Assembly (NCBI GenBank): GCA_035530195.1
Contig: DATKVG010000160.1
Location: forward strand, 1 to 64,000
Direction of reading: 5' to 3'
Source: JAPLKX01 sp035530195
Lineage (GTDB): Bacteria > Hydrogenedentota > Hydrogenedentia > Hydrogenedentales > SLHB01
DNA length: 64,000 bases
A program made the position numbers and the translations under genes. The notes beneath the pieces are model-generated. The model did not search any database, had not been told where the DNA came from, and saw nothing but the letters and a program-made list of their open reading frames with translations. Shown piece after piece: positions 23,751-31,364 of this stretch (its first letter is position 1; each line of letters opens with the position of its first letter).

Positions 23751-25139
23751 ATGGTACGGCGTGTGCTGCTGGTGGATGATGATCGGCTGATCCGGTGGGC
23801 GCTTCGGGAGAAGTTGACGGGGGAGGATTACGAGGTGGTGGAGGCGGCGGACGGGAAGGCGGCGGAGCGGGCGATGGAGTCGGGGAGTTTTGACTGCGTT
23901 CTGCTGGATTTGCGGTTGCCGGACACGGACGGTGTGGCGCTGCTCAGGAAAATCCACCGCGGCCGGCCTGAACTGCCCGTAATCATGGTTACGGCCAATT
24001 CGAGCATCGACAGCGCGGTCGAGGCCATGAAGTGCGGCGCGGTCGATTACGTCAGCAAGCCGTTCAACATGGACGAGATAGCGGCGACGGTGCGCCACGC
24101 CATTGAGGCGGGGGAGGCCCGGCGCCAGCACCTCTCGGCGTCTGCCAGCGAGGAAAAAGACCGGTTCGGGCTCGAGAGCATCGTGGGGGAGACGGCCGCG
24201 ATGCTGCAAATCAAGGACCTCGTGCAGCGGGTGGCCAGGAGCGAATCGACCACAATCCTACTTTTGGGCGAAAGCGGCACGGGAAAAGACATGATCGCCC
24301 GGGCGATTCACTATGAGTCCATGCGGGTGGACAAACCGTTTATGGACATCACGTGCACGGCCCTGCCCGAGGCCTTGCTTGAAAGCGAACTATTCGGCTA
24401 CGAGAAAGGCGCGTTCACCGACGCGAAAATCCAGAAAAAAGGCCTATTCGAGATCGCCCACGGCGGGACGGTGTTCCTCGACGAGATCGGCGAGATGCGG
24501 CCGGCGTTGCAGGCCAAGCTTCTGCGCGTCCTCGAGGACAAGGCGTTCAAGCGGGTGGGCGGGACCGCCGACATCCGGGTCGACGTCCGCGTCATTGCCG
24601 CAACCAACAGAGACATCGACGAAAGCATGCGGCAGGGCCGGTTCCGCGAAGACCTCTATTACCGCCTCAGCACGGTGCCCATCGTGATCCCGCCGTTGCG
24701 CGAACGGCGCGACGACGTCCCGCGGCTGGCCCGCCATTTTCTCCACGCCTACAACTACGAATTTCACCAATCGTTCCGCGAACTGTCGCCGCAGGCGCTC
24801 GAGCGGCTGTGCGAGTACGAGTGGCCGGGCAACGTGCGCGAGTTGCGCAACGTCATCGAACGCGCCGCGCTGCTTTCCACGGGCGACGTCATCTCGGCCG
24901 AAGACGTCGTGCTCGGCCGCACGGCCTTTTACCGCTCCCCGCTCCGGGAAAAATGCTTGGTGCAACTTCCGCGGAATGGGTGTAATCTATCCGACGTGGA
25001 GAAGGAACTGATCCGCCAGGCGCTGGAACGAACGCATTGGAACCAGACTCAAGGCGCGGAACTGCTGGGAATAACTCGCGACCAGATACGTTATAAGATA
25101 TCCAAGTATGGTTTGGAGAAACAGGGGAGTGGAATTTGA
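23751..25139 (+). CDS. Sigma-54-dependent response regulator (NtrC/PilR/AtoC type)
   Basis: A 462-residue regulator. ATG 23751 has GGAAAGGA 9 bases upstream; the GTG one codon earlier is unlikely. The receiver domain (1-120) shows VDDDRLIRW, the phospho-acceptor Asp in VLLDLRLPD and the Lys in SKPFNMDE. The AAA+ domain (about 145-370) has Walker A GESGTGKD and ELFGYEKGAFTDA, where the sigma-54 contact loop reads GAFTDA instead of GAFTGA, and the arginine-finger region FREDLYYRL. A Fis-type helix-turn-helix ends the protein (WNQTQGAELLGITRDQIRYKI). No histidine kinase is adjacent. A sigma-54 promoter candidate and the pseudopilin operon lie directly downstream, the arrangement expected of a PilR-like activator. 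Confidence 0.92.
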   Translation: MVRRVLLVDDDRLIRWALREKLTGEDYEVVEAADGKAAERAMESGSFDCVLLDLRLPDTDGVALLRKIHRGRPELPVIMVTANSSIDSAVEAMKCGAVDYVSKPFNMDEIAATVRHAIEAGEARRQHLSASASEEKDRFGLESIVGETAAMLQIKDLVQRVARSESTTILLLGESGTGKDMIARAIHYESMRVDKPFMDITCTALPEALLESELFGYEKGAFTDAKIQKKGLFEIAHGGTVFLDEIGEMRPALQAKLLRVLEDKAFKRVGGTADIRVDVRVIAATNRDIDESMRQGRFREDLYYRLSTVPIVIPPLRERRDDVPRLARHFLHAYNYEFHQSFRELSPQALERLCEYEWPGNVRELRNVIERAALLSTGDVISAEDVVLGRTAFYRSPLREKCLVQLPRNGCNLSDVEKELIRQALERTHWNQTQGAELLGITRDQIRYKISKYGLEKQGSGI

Positions 25140-25142
25140 CGC

Positions 25143-25169
25143 ACCGGCAGGGTAAAAACACCCGGTTTT
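25143..25169 (+). terminator. Possible terminator after the response regulator
   Basis: ACC...GGGT, loop AAAAAC, ACCC...GGT followed by TTTT, starting three bases after the stop codon. The stem is interrupted, so this is tentative. Confidence 0.35.
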
Positions 25170-25260
25170 GCGCGAAATTTCCCTCATCACTTGCCAGGTC
25201 ATTTGTCTTAACTCCTTTTTACATAAGGGGATGTCAGGTTTATGGCGATTTTGCTGGAAG

Positions 25261-25276
25261 CGGCATGATACTTGCG
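25261..25276 (+). promoter_or_regulatory. Sigma-54 promoter candidate for the pseudopilin operon
   Basis: CGGCATGATACTTGCG fits TGGCACG-N4-TTGCA: the invariant GG and GC are separated by exactly 10 bases. It lies 49 bases before ATG 25325 and 122 bases after the stop codon of the sigma-54 activator gene. Confidence 0.6.
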
Positions 25277-25324
25277 CCATAAGTTAGGTTCCTGGTATTT
25301 ATTGGAAGCACGGGAGGTTTCTTG

Positions 25325-25786
25325 ATGAAGGTCTTACGGTTTACACAGGTTGCAGGCCGGGGCCGGTTCGGCGGCAAGTCTTCTTGCCGCGGGATGACGC
25401 TGCTGGAGTTGATGTTTGCGGCGGGCGTGCTGGGCTTGGCGCTGGCATTTCTTTTTGGTTCGCTGGTGACGATAGCGCTGGCGAGCAATTTGACGCAGAA
25501 CCGTGGGATCGCGGCGACGCATATGGCGACGGTGATGGAGGAGCTTTACGGGATGGGGCTGCAAGAGTTGCTGACGTATGTGCCGCCCGTGTTCACGAAT
25601 CTGGGCGCGTCGGAGGTGGTGCAGCTCGAGGCGATCCTCAATGATGGCACGGTTATAACCCTTCCGGTGGACCCCACGACGATGGGGCCGTTGCCCAACC
25701 CGCTTCTGATCCGCTGCAGGGTGAGCTGGATCGATGCGCAAAACCGCCCGATGGCTCTTGAAGCCTCACAACTCTTCTACAGGTGA
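25325..25786 (+). CDS. Prepilin-like protein 1 (PilV/GspI type)
   Basis: A 153-residue pseudopilin. GGGAGGT precedes ATG 25325 by 8 bases. A 23-residue basic leader ends at SSCRG, then MTLLELMFAAGVLGLALAFLFGSLV is the prepilin peptidase site (after Gly, with Glu at mature position 5) and the hydrophobic helix. The mature part is short (about 130 residues), with no cysteine pair visible. It is first in a four-gene run with gaps of only 3-4 bases or overlaps, so it belongs to a minor-pilin or type II secretion pseudopilus set. Exact subunit identity is not assignable. Confidence 0.82.
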   Translation: MKVLRFTQVAGRGRFGGKSSCRGMTLLELMFAAGVLGLALAFLFGSLVTIALASNLTQNRGIAATHMATVMEELYGMGLQELLTYVPPVFTNLGASEVVQLEAILNDGTVITLPVDPTTMGPLPNPLLIRCRVSWIDAQNRPMALEASQLFYR

Positions 25787-25790
25787 TGCT

Positions 25791-26411
25791 ATGAAGATAC
25801 CGACAAGAACAGGTGGTTTTACATTGCTGGAGATGATGATGTCGGTTGCCATCATCGTGGTGGTGGTCGGGATACTCTCTGGGATGGCGATCGGCCTGGG
25901 GGACACGGCGCGCGTGCAGGAAATCAAGGGCGATTCCGGCGACCAGGCCCGCCGCGGAATGATCTATATCATCCGCGACCTGCGGCAGGCCGACGGGGGG
26001 AGCATCGCCGGCGCGCCGGGAGAGACCATCACCTACCGGGTCGCCGCGGACGTCGACGGGAACGGTACGGCGGTGGACGTGGGGGGCGACCTGGAGTTGG
26101 GGCCGGTGATCACGGTGGGACGGGATGTCGACGACCTCAACAACGATGGCCTGACCGACAACCAGTTTATCTGGAGCGACGGCAACAACCAGGCGGTGTT
26201 CGCCAACAACCTGCTGCCCAACGAAGACGGCAACAACAACGGTCTCCTCGATGCGGGGGAAGACGCCAACGGCAACGGCATACTCGACCGGGGTTTGTGG
26301 TTCGGGCAGAACGGCAGTTTTATCGAGGTGACGATTCAGACGGGGGGGCAAACCAGGCGCGGCCGCATGATTACGTTCAATTTCAATGAAGTGGTCCGAC
26401 CGAGGAACTGA
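25791..26411 (+). CDS. Prepilin-like protein 2 (PilW/GspJ type) with Ca-binding-like loops
   Basis: A 206-residue pseudopilin starting 4 bases after the previous stop. The prepilin site is GGFTLLEMMMSVAIIVVVVGILSGM. The mature domain carries several Asp/Asn-rich loops that look like dockerin or EF-hand type calcium loops: DVDGNGTAVD, DVDDLNNDGLTDN, and NEDGNNNGLLDAGEDANGNG. Calcium binding stabilises the pseudopilins GspG and GspJ in known systems, so similar use is plausible; an alternative is a protein interaction surface. Likely partner of the flanking pilins. Confidence 0.82.
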   Translation: MKIPTRTGGFTLLEMMMSVAIIVVVVGILSGMAIGLGDTARVQEIKGDSGDQARRGMIYIIRDLRQADGGSIAGAPGETITYRVAADVDGNGTAVDVGGDLELGPVITVGRDVDDLNNDGLTDNQFIWSDGNNQAVFANNLLPNEDGNNNGLLDAGEDANGNGILDRGLWFGQNGSFIEVTIQTGGQTRRGRMITFNFNEVVRPRN

Positions 26412-26414
26412 GCG

Positions 26415-28106
26415 ATGAAAAACCAACGGTGCAACGACGAAGGCATGGCGCTTCTCCTGGCGACAGTTTTTGTGGCGATCGCCATACTCACGCTGGGCGC
26501 GATGATGGTGGGTGTGGTGAGCGAGCGGCGCCAGGTCGAGTTTTTCGAAAACTACGAAGACTGCATGTACGGGATTGAGTCCGCAATCGCCATGAGTACG
26601 GCTTCGCTGGAGGCGGGCACGGGCGGGCTGATCGGGGTGGCGTCGGGCTCGGGGTTCAATCCCCTGGCCGATGACCCGTTCGAGGAATCCGGGGTAACCC
26701 CGCTGACGATAGCCACCATGCCGGGCCTGGAATACTTTGCCTTTGCCGTCGATTGGAGGTCGGACGGGACCGACAACAACGGCGACGGCAGCATCGACGA
26801 GTTTCAAGAATGGTGGTACTTCACCATCTACGCCTACGCGCGGCAGATGAGTACGGTGCGGCGGGTCGAGGTGGTGGTTCAGGGCCAGGACGTGAACGTC
26901 TGGCGCAATGCGATTTTCGCGGGTTCAGGCCAGTCGGGCGGGCTGGTCAACGGCAATGTGTCCATCCACGGTTCGGTGCACCTGCTGGGCGACAACGTTC
27001 TGCCGGGCGGGGAGGTTCTAACAGCGCTGGACATAAGCGGCACGAGCCTTATCCACAACAACTATGTGGGGCTGGAAAAAAAGCCGGAGTTGCTTGCCCG
27101 CGTGCCGCCGCTTCCCACGACAACGTTCAACGGCGAGACCATAGGCACGCTTGAGGCCGTTTTGCGTGTCCGGCACGGTCTGGTGGGGTTGTCGGGCACT
27201 TCGGAAATAGGCGAACCGGACGTGGCGGGTAATACTATCAAGGAAACGATGGACGGCACGTACGTCACCGACGGATGGACCGGCACATCGACGATTGACG
27301 ACGGCGGGCGCGGCATACCCACCGAGGTATACAGCGACAACGGGTACAACGAAACCTATGACCTGGGCGACCGGGTGCCGATGCCGATACTGCAAGACTA
27401 CTGGCGCGACCCGGTGACGGGCGCGAGACAGTGGGACAGTTCCCGCAACGAGTGGTATACGCACGAAAACTACTTCCGGGAAGTTCTCGTGGGCGATCCG
27501 GTCAATCCGACGGATGGTCTGATCAATGGGAACGTGGTGATTGACGCAAAAACGTCAAACTACTACTATAATGCGTCCAGGCCGGCCGACCTCAACCCGG
27601 CGAACCGCCAGGCTACAGACGATTACATCCTGTTCGACTGCGCCACAAACCGGATGGAGCTCAACGGGCAGCTTTACATTAACGGCAACCTGACGCTGAC
27701 CGGCCAAGGTGGCGACAAGACCATATACTACACGGGCCGGGGCGCCATCCTGGTGAACGGCGACGCCACCCTCGATACACATCTAATGACGCTGAACGCC
27801 GACGGGACCGTTGCCCTGAGCTATCCGGTTACCAACTGTTTCGGCATCATGACTAGTGGCGACATGACCGTTGGCTCGACTTCGCAACTAGACATGATGG
27901 GCGGTTTTTACGCACAAGGTATCGTGACCAGCGCCAAACAAACCACGACCATGGGGACGTTTGTCGGGAATTTCTTCAACATGGGCGGCCAAGTGCCTGA
28001 TATCTACCAGGTGCCCGCGCTGGCGGACAACCTGCCGTTCGGCATGATTGGCAACTACCCGATCATGGCTTTTGGCATCGAGTCATGGAGAGAGTTGGGC
28101 ATATGA
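26415..28106 (+). CDS. PilX-like large pilus assembly protein
   Basis: A 563-residue protein starting 3 bases after the previous stop. The N-terminus is PilX_N/GspK-like: MKNQRCNDEGMALLLATVFVAIAILTLGAMMVGVV, lacking the normal FTLIE motif but with the same position and helix, then ERRQVEFFENYEDCMYGIESA. The long C-terminal part has repeated beta-type stretches (LVNGNVSIHGSVHLLG, LINGNVVIDAKTS, LYINGNLTLTGQGG), resembling the polymer-forming or bactofilin-like beta helices of PilX relatives, plus one DGTDNNGDGSIDEFQ calcium-type loop. It probably forms the tip or an adhesive part of the pseudopilus. Function is inferred from position. Confidence 0.72.
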   Translation: MKNQRCNDEGMALLLATVFVAIAILTLGAMMVGVVSERRQVEFFENYEDCMYGIESAIAMSTASLEAGTGGLIGVASGSGFNPLADDPFEESGVTPLTIATMPGLEYFAFAVDWRSDGTDNNGDGSIDEFQEWWYFTIYAYARQMSTVRRVEVVVQGQDVNVWRNAIFAGSGQSGGLVNGNVSIHGSVHLLGDNVLPGGEVLTALDISGTSLIHNNYVGLEKKPELLARVPPLPTTTFNGETIGTLEAVLRVRHGLVGLSGTSEIGEPDVAGNTIKETMDGTYVTDGWTGTSTIDDGGRGIPTEVYSDNGYNETYDLGDRVPMPILQDYWRDPVTGARQWDSSRNEWYTHENYFREVLVGDPVNPTDGLINGNVVIDAKTSNYYYNASRPADLNPANRQATDDYILFDCATNRMELNGQLYINGNLTLTGQGGDKTIYYTGRGAILVNGDATLDTHLMTLNADGTVALSYPVTNCFGIMTSGDMTVGSTSQLDMMGGFYAQGIVTSAKQTTTMGTFVGNFFNMGGQVPDIYQVPALADNLPFGMIGNYPIMAFGIESWRELGI

Positions 28107-28639
28107 GCGGGAGTGTGTTGAAATCGGCGCTGGCGGAAATGTGGTACCTGGTGGTGGTCCTGGTGGTGATCTCGCTGGTGGTGGTTTACAAACTGGCAAC
28201 GGGGGGGGAGGCGGCTCCGGTCGGAGAGAAGCCCGGGGCTGCCGTGTCGCGGGGTGTGTCCGCGCCGGATATCCCTGTCACGGCCATGCAGATCCCGCGG
28301 CGGTCTGAGGAGGAGAAAGCAAGGACCACCATTGCCGACTACCAGAAACGGTTCGCGGAAAACGCCCGCGGGAAAGACGCGCCCGCGTACCTGTTGGCGA
28401 TCGGCAACCTCAACAAACAGAAACTCAAGAACTTTAAGGAGGCCGCGCGCAACTACGCGCTGCTCATCAACGATTACCCTGAGTGGGAGGGAATCGCTGG
28501 CGTGTATCCGCAATTGATAAGTTGCTACGAACTGCTCAACGACCAGGACGGCCTGCGGTGGCTCTACAGGGAGATGAGGGAGAAGTTCCCGCCCGAATCC
28601 AACGAATACAAGTACGCGCAGGCAAAACTGAATCCGTAA
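28103..28639 (+). CDS. Membrane-anchored TPR-like protein of the pilin operon
   Basis: A 178-residue protein; ATG 28103 overlaps the previous stop by four bases. One transmembrane helix (MWYLVVVLVVISLVVVYKLA, residues about 13-32) is followed by a Pro/Ala linker and then helical repeats (YQKRFAENARGKDAPAYLLAIGNLNKQKL, EAARNYALLINDYPEW, YPQLISCYELLND) that read as degenerate tetratricopeptide repeats. It is last in the operon. TPR lipoproteins such as PilF assist pilus assembly, which suggests an assembly or scaffolding role; no direct homologue is recognised. Confidence 0.7.
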   Translation: MSGSVLKSALAEMWYLVVVLVVISLVVVYKLATGGEAAPVGEKPGAAVSRGVSAPDIPVTAMQIPRRSEEEKARTTIADYQKRFAENARGKDAPAYLLAIGNLNKQKLKNFKEAARNYALLINDYPEWEGIAGVYPQLISCYELLNDQDGLRWLYREMREKFPPESNEYKYAQAKLNP

Positions 28640-28662
28640 TTGCCGACATCGCCGATGCCGGC

Positions 28663-30063
28663 CTACTGATCCTTGACGGGCCACTCTTGGGAAAGTGTTC
28701 TTGCGCTTCTTATGAAGGATTGGAGTCGCTTGACGATCTTCGGGAGGTCGTCTGCGACGTTGTCGGCCTCGCCACGATCCTTTGACAGGTCATACAGCTC
28801 GAGCGGCTGTGCGGGCTTGAGCCAGACGGCTTTCCAATCGCCGACGCGCGCGGCGCGTTTATAGCCGCCTTCGTGAAACTCCCAGTACAGCGGCTTGTGA
28901 TCGACGGGCGCGGCGTCGAGCAGGTGCGCCGCGATTGATTGGCCGTCGATGCCTTCCGGCACGCGATCCGGCGTGCCCGCCAGGGCCGCCGCCGTCGGCA
29001 TGAAATCCCAGAACGCCCAGACGGCGTGCGATTCGCGCGGCGTGATCCGGCCCGGCCACTTCACCATCGCCGGCACGCGGATGCCGCCGTCGTACAGGTC
29101 GCGTTTGATGCCGCGCAACGGGCCGCTGCTCTTGAAAAAGTCCGGCCGGGCGCCGCCTTCCTTGTGCGTGCCGTTGTCGCTGCTGAAAAAGACGGCCGTA
29201 TCCTGCTCGATGCCGAGGTCGCGCAGTTTTTGCATCAGCGCGCCCACGTCCCGGTCGAGCCTCGAGATCATCGCGGCGTGGCCTTTCTGCGGGCCGGGCC
29301 AATCTTCGTTAGCGTAGGGGCCGTAGTCAGGCACTTCCATGCCGTCGCCGGTGGCCCGGCCGCCCTCGTTGTTGGCGTGGGGGACGGTGTAGGCGAGGTA
29401 GAGGAAGAACGGCCCGTCCTTATGTTGCCCGACGTAGTCGATCGCCTCGCGCGTGAACAGGTCGTGGCTGTACTGGGCGCGGCCGGTGCTATAGCCCTTC
29501 TGCTCGGTGCTCTCGACGTTACCGTCGAGCGGCACTTTTTCCTCGTTGCGCCACAGATATTCGGGGTAGTAATTGTGGGCATGGGCCTGGTTGAGGTAGC
29601 CGAAGAAATAATCGAACCCTTTTTGGTTGGGGATGCCGGTGGTGGCGGGTTCGCCGAGGCCCCATTTGCCGATCAAAGCGGTGTGGTAGCCCGCGAATTT
29701 GAGCACTTCCGCCACCGTCGTGTCTTCCGGCAGCAGGGGGACGAGCTTGTTGCCGCGGATTCTGGCGTGGCCGGTGTGCAGGCCCGTCATCAGGCAGCAG
29801 CGCGACGGGGCACACACGGTGCTGCCCGCGTAGCATTGCGTAAACCGGATGCCCTCGCGCGCGAACGCGTCCAGGTTAGGCGTCTTGATCTTTTGCTGGC
29901 CATAACAGCCCAGGTCGCCGTACCCCAGGTCGTCGGCGAGGATGAAGATGATGTTTGGCGGCTTCGGTTGGGCCTGAGCGGGAGATGTGCCCCCGAGGGC
30001 GGCCCCGGCAAGGCCGGCCAGGCTTGTTTTGAACATGCTGCGTCGGGAGATTTTCATGGTCAT
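28663..30063 (-). CDS. Arylsulfatase, Tat-exported
   Basis: A 466-residue type I sulfatase. Start ATG 30063 has GGAG 9 bases upstream. A twin-arginine signal (KISRRSMFKTSLAGLAGAALG, cleavage near AQAQ) is present. The maturation motif C-A-P-S-R at C84 (TVCAPSRCCLMTGLHTGH) is the site of formylglycine; metal ligands appear as ADDLGYGD and SSDNGTH. It hydrolyses sulfate esters, probably on sulfated glycans, outside the cytoplasm. No radical-SAM maturase (anSME) is in the window, and the SUMF1-like protein at 37.4 kb lacks the FGE cysteines. The gene stands alone between the pilin operon, 23 bases away and convergent, and a repeat. Confidence 0.92.
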   Translation of the reverse strand: MTMKISRRSMFKTSLAGLAGAALGGTSPAQAQPKPPNIIFILADDLGYGDLGCYGQQKIKTPNLDAFAREGIRFTQCYAGSTVCAPSRCCLMTGLHTGHARIRGNKLVPLLPEDTTVAEVLKFAGYHTALIGKWGLGEPATTGIPNQKGFDYFFGYLNQAHAHNYYPEYLWRNEEKVPLDGNVESTEQKGYSTGRAQYSHDLFTREAIDYVGQHKDGPFFLYLAYTVPHANNEGGRATGDGMEVPDYGPYANEDWPGPQKGHAAMISRLDRDVGALMQKLRDLGIEQDTAVFFSSDNGTHKEGGARPDFFKSSGPLRGIKRDLYDGGIRVPAMVKWPGRITPRESHAVWAFWDFMPTAAALAGTPDRVPEGIDGQSIAAHLLDAAPVDHKPLYWEFHEGGYKRAARVGDWKAVWLKPAQPLELYDLSKDRGEADNVADDLPKIVKRLQSFIRSARTLSQEWPVKDQ

Positions 30064-30138
30064 AGTGCTTGGCTCCAAGTTTGAACGCTATGATGCAGCG
30101 TGCAGGCCGGGTTGTGCAAGGGGACGACACTGTGGACC

Positions 30139-30159
30139 GTGCAGGCGAGACGCCTGCAC
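30139..30159. repeat. GGCG-AGA-CGCC hairpin repeat
   Basis: GTGCAGGCG / CGCCTGCAC with loop AGA, followed by TACAATAGAC. The sequence following the stem, as well as the stem itself, resembles the degenerate copy over the start of the ribose-type permease gene at 59815-59834. Confidence 0.75.
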
Positions 30160-30169
30160 TACAATAGAC

Positions 30170-30293
30170 AAAAAGCGGGGACAGAGGGGCTGGTGAGAAA
30201 GTCAGGCAACTGAATTGGAAGCACGCGAAAAGCGGGGACAGACACGCTTTTTTCAAACTGCCGAAAAAAAGCGAGTCAGTCCCCGTTTTTCGC
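30170..30293. repeat. Palindromic GGGGAC element, long form (copy C)
   Basis: Same plan as copy A: a first left arm at 30170, a shared middle segment (CTGGTGA... TTGGAAGC), a second left arm GCGAAAAGCGGGGACAG, an inner stem of T and A with loop AAACTGCC at 30255-30262, and right arm GTCCCCGTTTTTCGC at 30279-30293. The right end abuts the TAA of pheA, just as copy A abuts the stop of rfbC. Confidence 0.88.
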
Positions 30294-31364
30294 TTATTCC
30301 TCGACTTCGCCCTGGGGGTAGGAGCCGAGGATCTTTATCTCGTTGCAGTATTCGCCGACTTTCTCGAGCACATCGGTCACGGCGGGTTCGGTGACGTGGC
30401 CGAGCATGTCGATGAAGAAGACGTATTCCCAGGCTTTTTTGCGGGACGGGCGGGACTCGATTCTCGTCAGGTTGATGTTGTCTTCGTAGAACGGGAGCAG
30501 CAGGCTGTAAAGCGCACCGGGCCGGTCTTTGACGCTGATGAGGATGGACGTTTTGTCTTTTCCGGTGGGTTTGGCGAGCTGGTGGCCGACCACGAAGAAA
30601 CGGGTGTAATTGTTGGGCGAGTCTTCGATTCGGGCGACGAGGATGTCGAGGTTGTATGTTTGGGCGGCAATCTCGCTGGCGATTGCGGCTGCGCCGGGCT
30701 CGCCGTGGGCGATCCGGGCGGCCTCGGCGGTGCTCGATGTGTCGATGATCTCGGCGTTGGGCAGGTTGGCCCGCAGCCAGTTTCTGCACTGGACAAACGC
30801 ATTGTCCTTCGAATAGACGCGCTTGATCTGGTCCATGGGGCAGTTGGCGAGGAGGTTCTGGGTAATCTGCATGAGGACCTCGTTGACAATCTTGAGGTCG
30901 GAATTGACGAACCGGTCCAGCGTGTCGTGTACGCCGCCGCCCATCGAACTCTCGACCGGCACGACACCGTAATCGATCCGTTTCCGCTCGACTTCGGTGA
31001 AGATGTCGGACAGCGCGGCGAGCGGATGGTAATCGGCCGTCACGCCGAACACCCTCATTGCCGCCATGTGGCTGAACGTGTCGCTCGGCCCGAGGAACGC
31101 CACCGAGATCTGTTTTTCAAGTGCGCGGATGCTGCTGATGACTTCGCGGTAAATCGCTTTGACGGCCTGCTCGGGCAGCGGCCCGCTGTTCTGTTTGCGG
31201 AGCTTCTCGAAGACGGCTTTTTCGCGCTCGGGCACGTAAAACGCGGCGTCGGTGGACCGCTTGATAGCGCCGATATCGACGGCGCATTGGGCCCGCTCGT
31301 TGAGCAGCTTGAGGATTTGCTCGTCGAGCGCGTCGATTTTGGCGCGAATTTCATCCAGGTTCAC
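30294..31364 (-). CDS. pheA: Bifunctional chorismate mutase/prephenate dehydratase (P-protein)
   Basis: A 356-residue enzyme converting chorismate to prephenate and on to phenylpyruvate for phenylalanine. Residues 1-85 are the AroQ-type chorismate mutase (LDEIRAKIDALDEQILKLLNER). Residues about 88-265 are prephenate dehydratase: VAFLGPSDTFSH, YGVVPVESSMGG and the catalytic NNYTRFFVVG. The ACT regulatory domain follows (VKDRPGALYSLLLPF, then TRIESRPSRKKAWEYVFFID), which binds phenylalanine for feedback. Length is that of E. coli PheA-type proteins. Its start overlaps the stop of the upstream helicase gene by four bases, so the two are coexpressed. Confidence 0.95.
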   Translation of the reverse strand: MNLDEIRAKIDALDEQILKLLNERAQCAVDIGAIKRSTDAAFYVPEREKAVFEKLRKQNSGPLPEQAVKAIYREVISSIRALEKQISVAFLGPSDTFSHMAAMRVFGVTADYHPLAALSDIFTEVERKRIDYGVVPVESSMGGGVHDTLDRFVNSDLKIVNEVLMQITQNLLANCPMDQIKRVYSKDNAFVQCRNWLRANLPNAEIIDTSSTAEAARIAHGEPGAAAIASEIAAQTYNLDILVARIEDSPNNYTRFFVVGHQLAKPTGKDKTSILISVKDRPGALYSLLLPFYEDNINLTRIESRPSRKKAWEYVFFIDMLGHVTEPAVTDVLEKVGEYCNEIKILGSYPQGEVEE

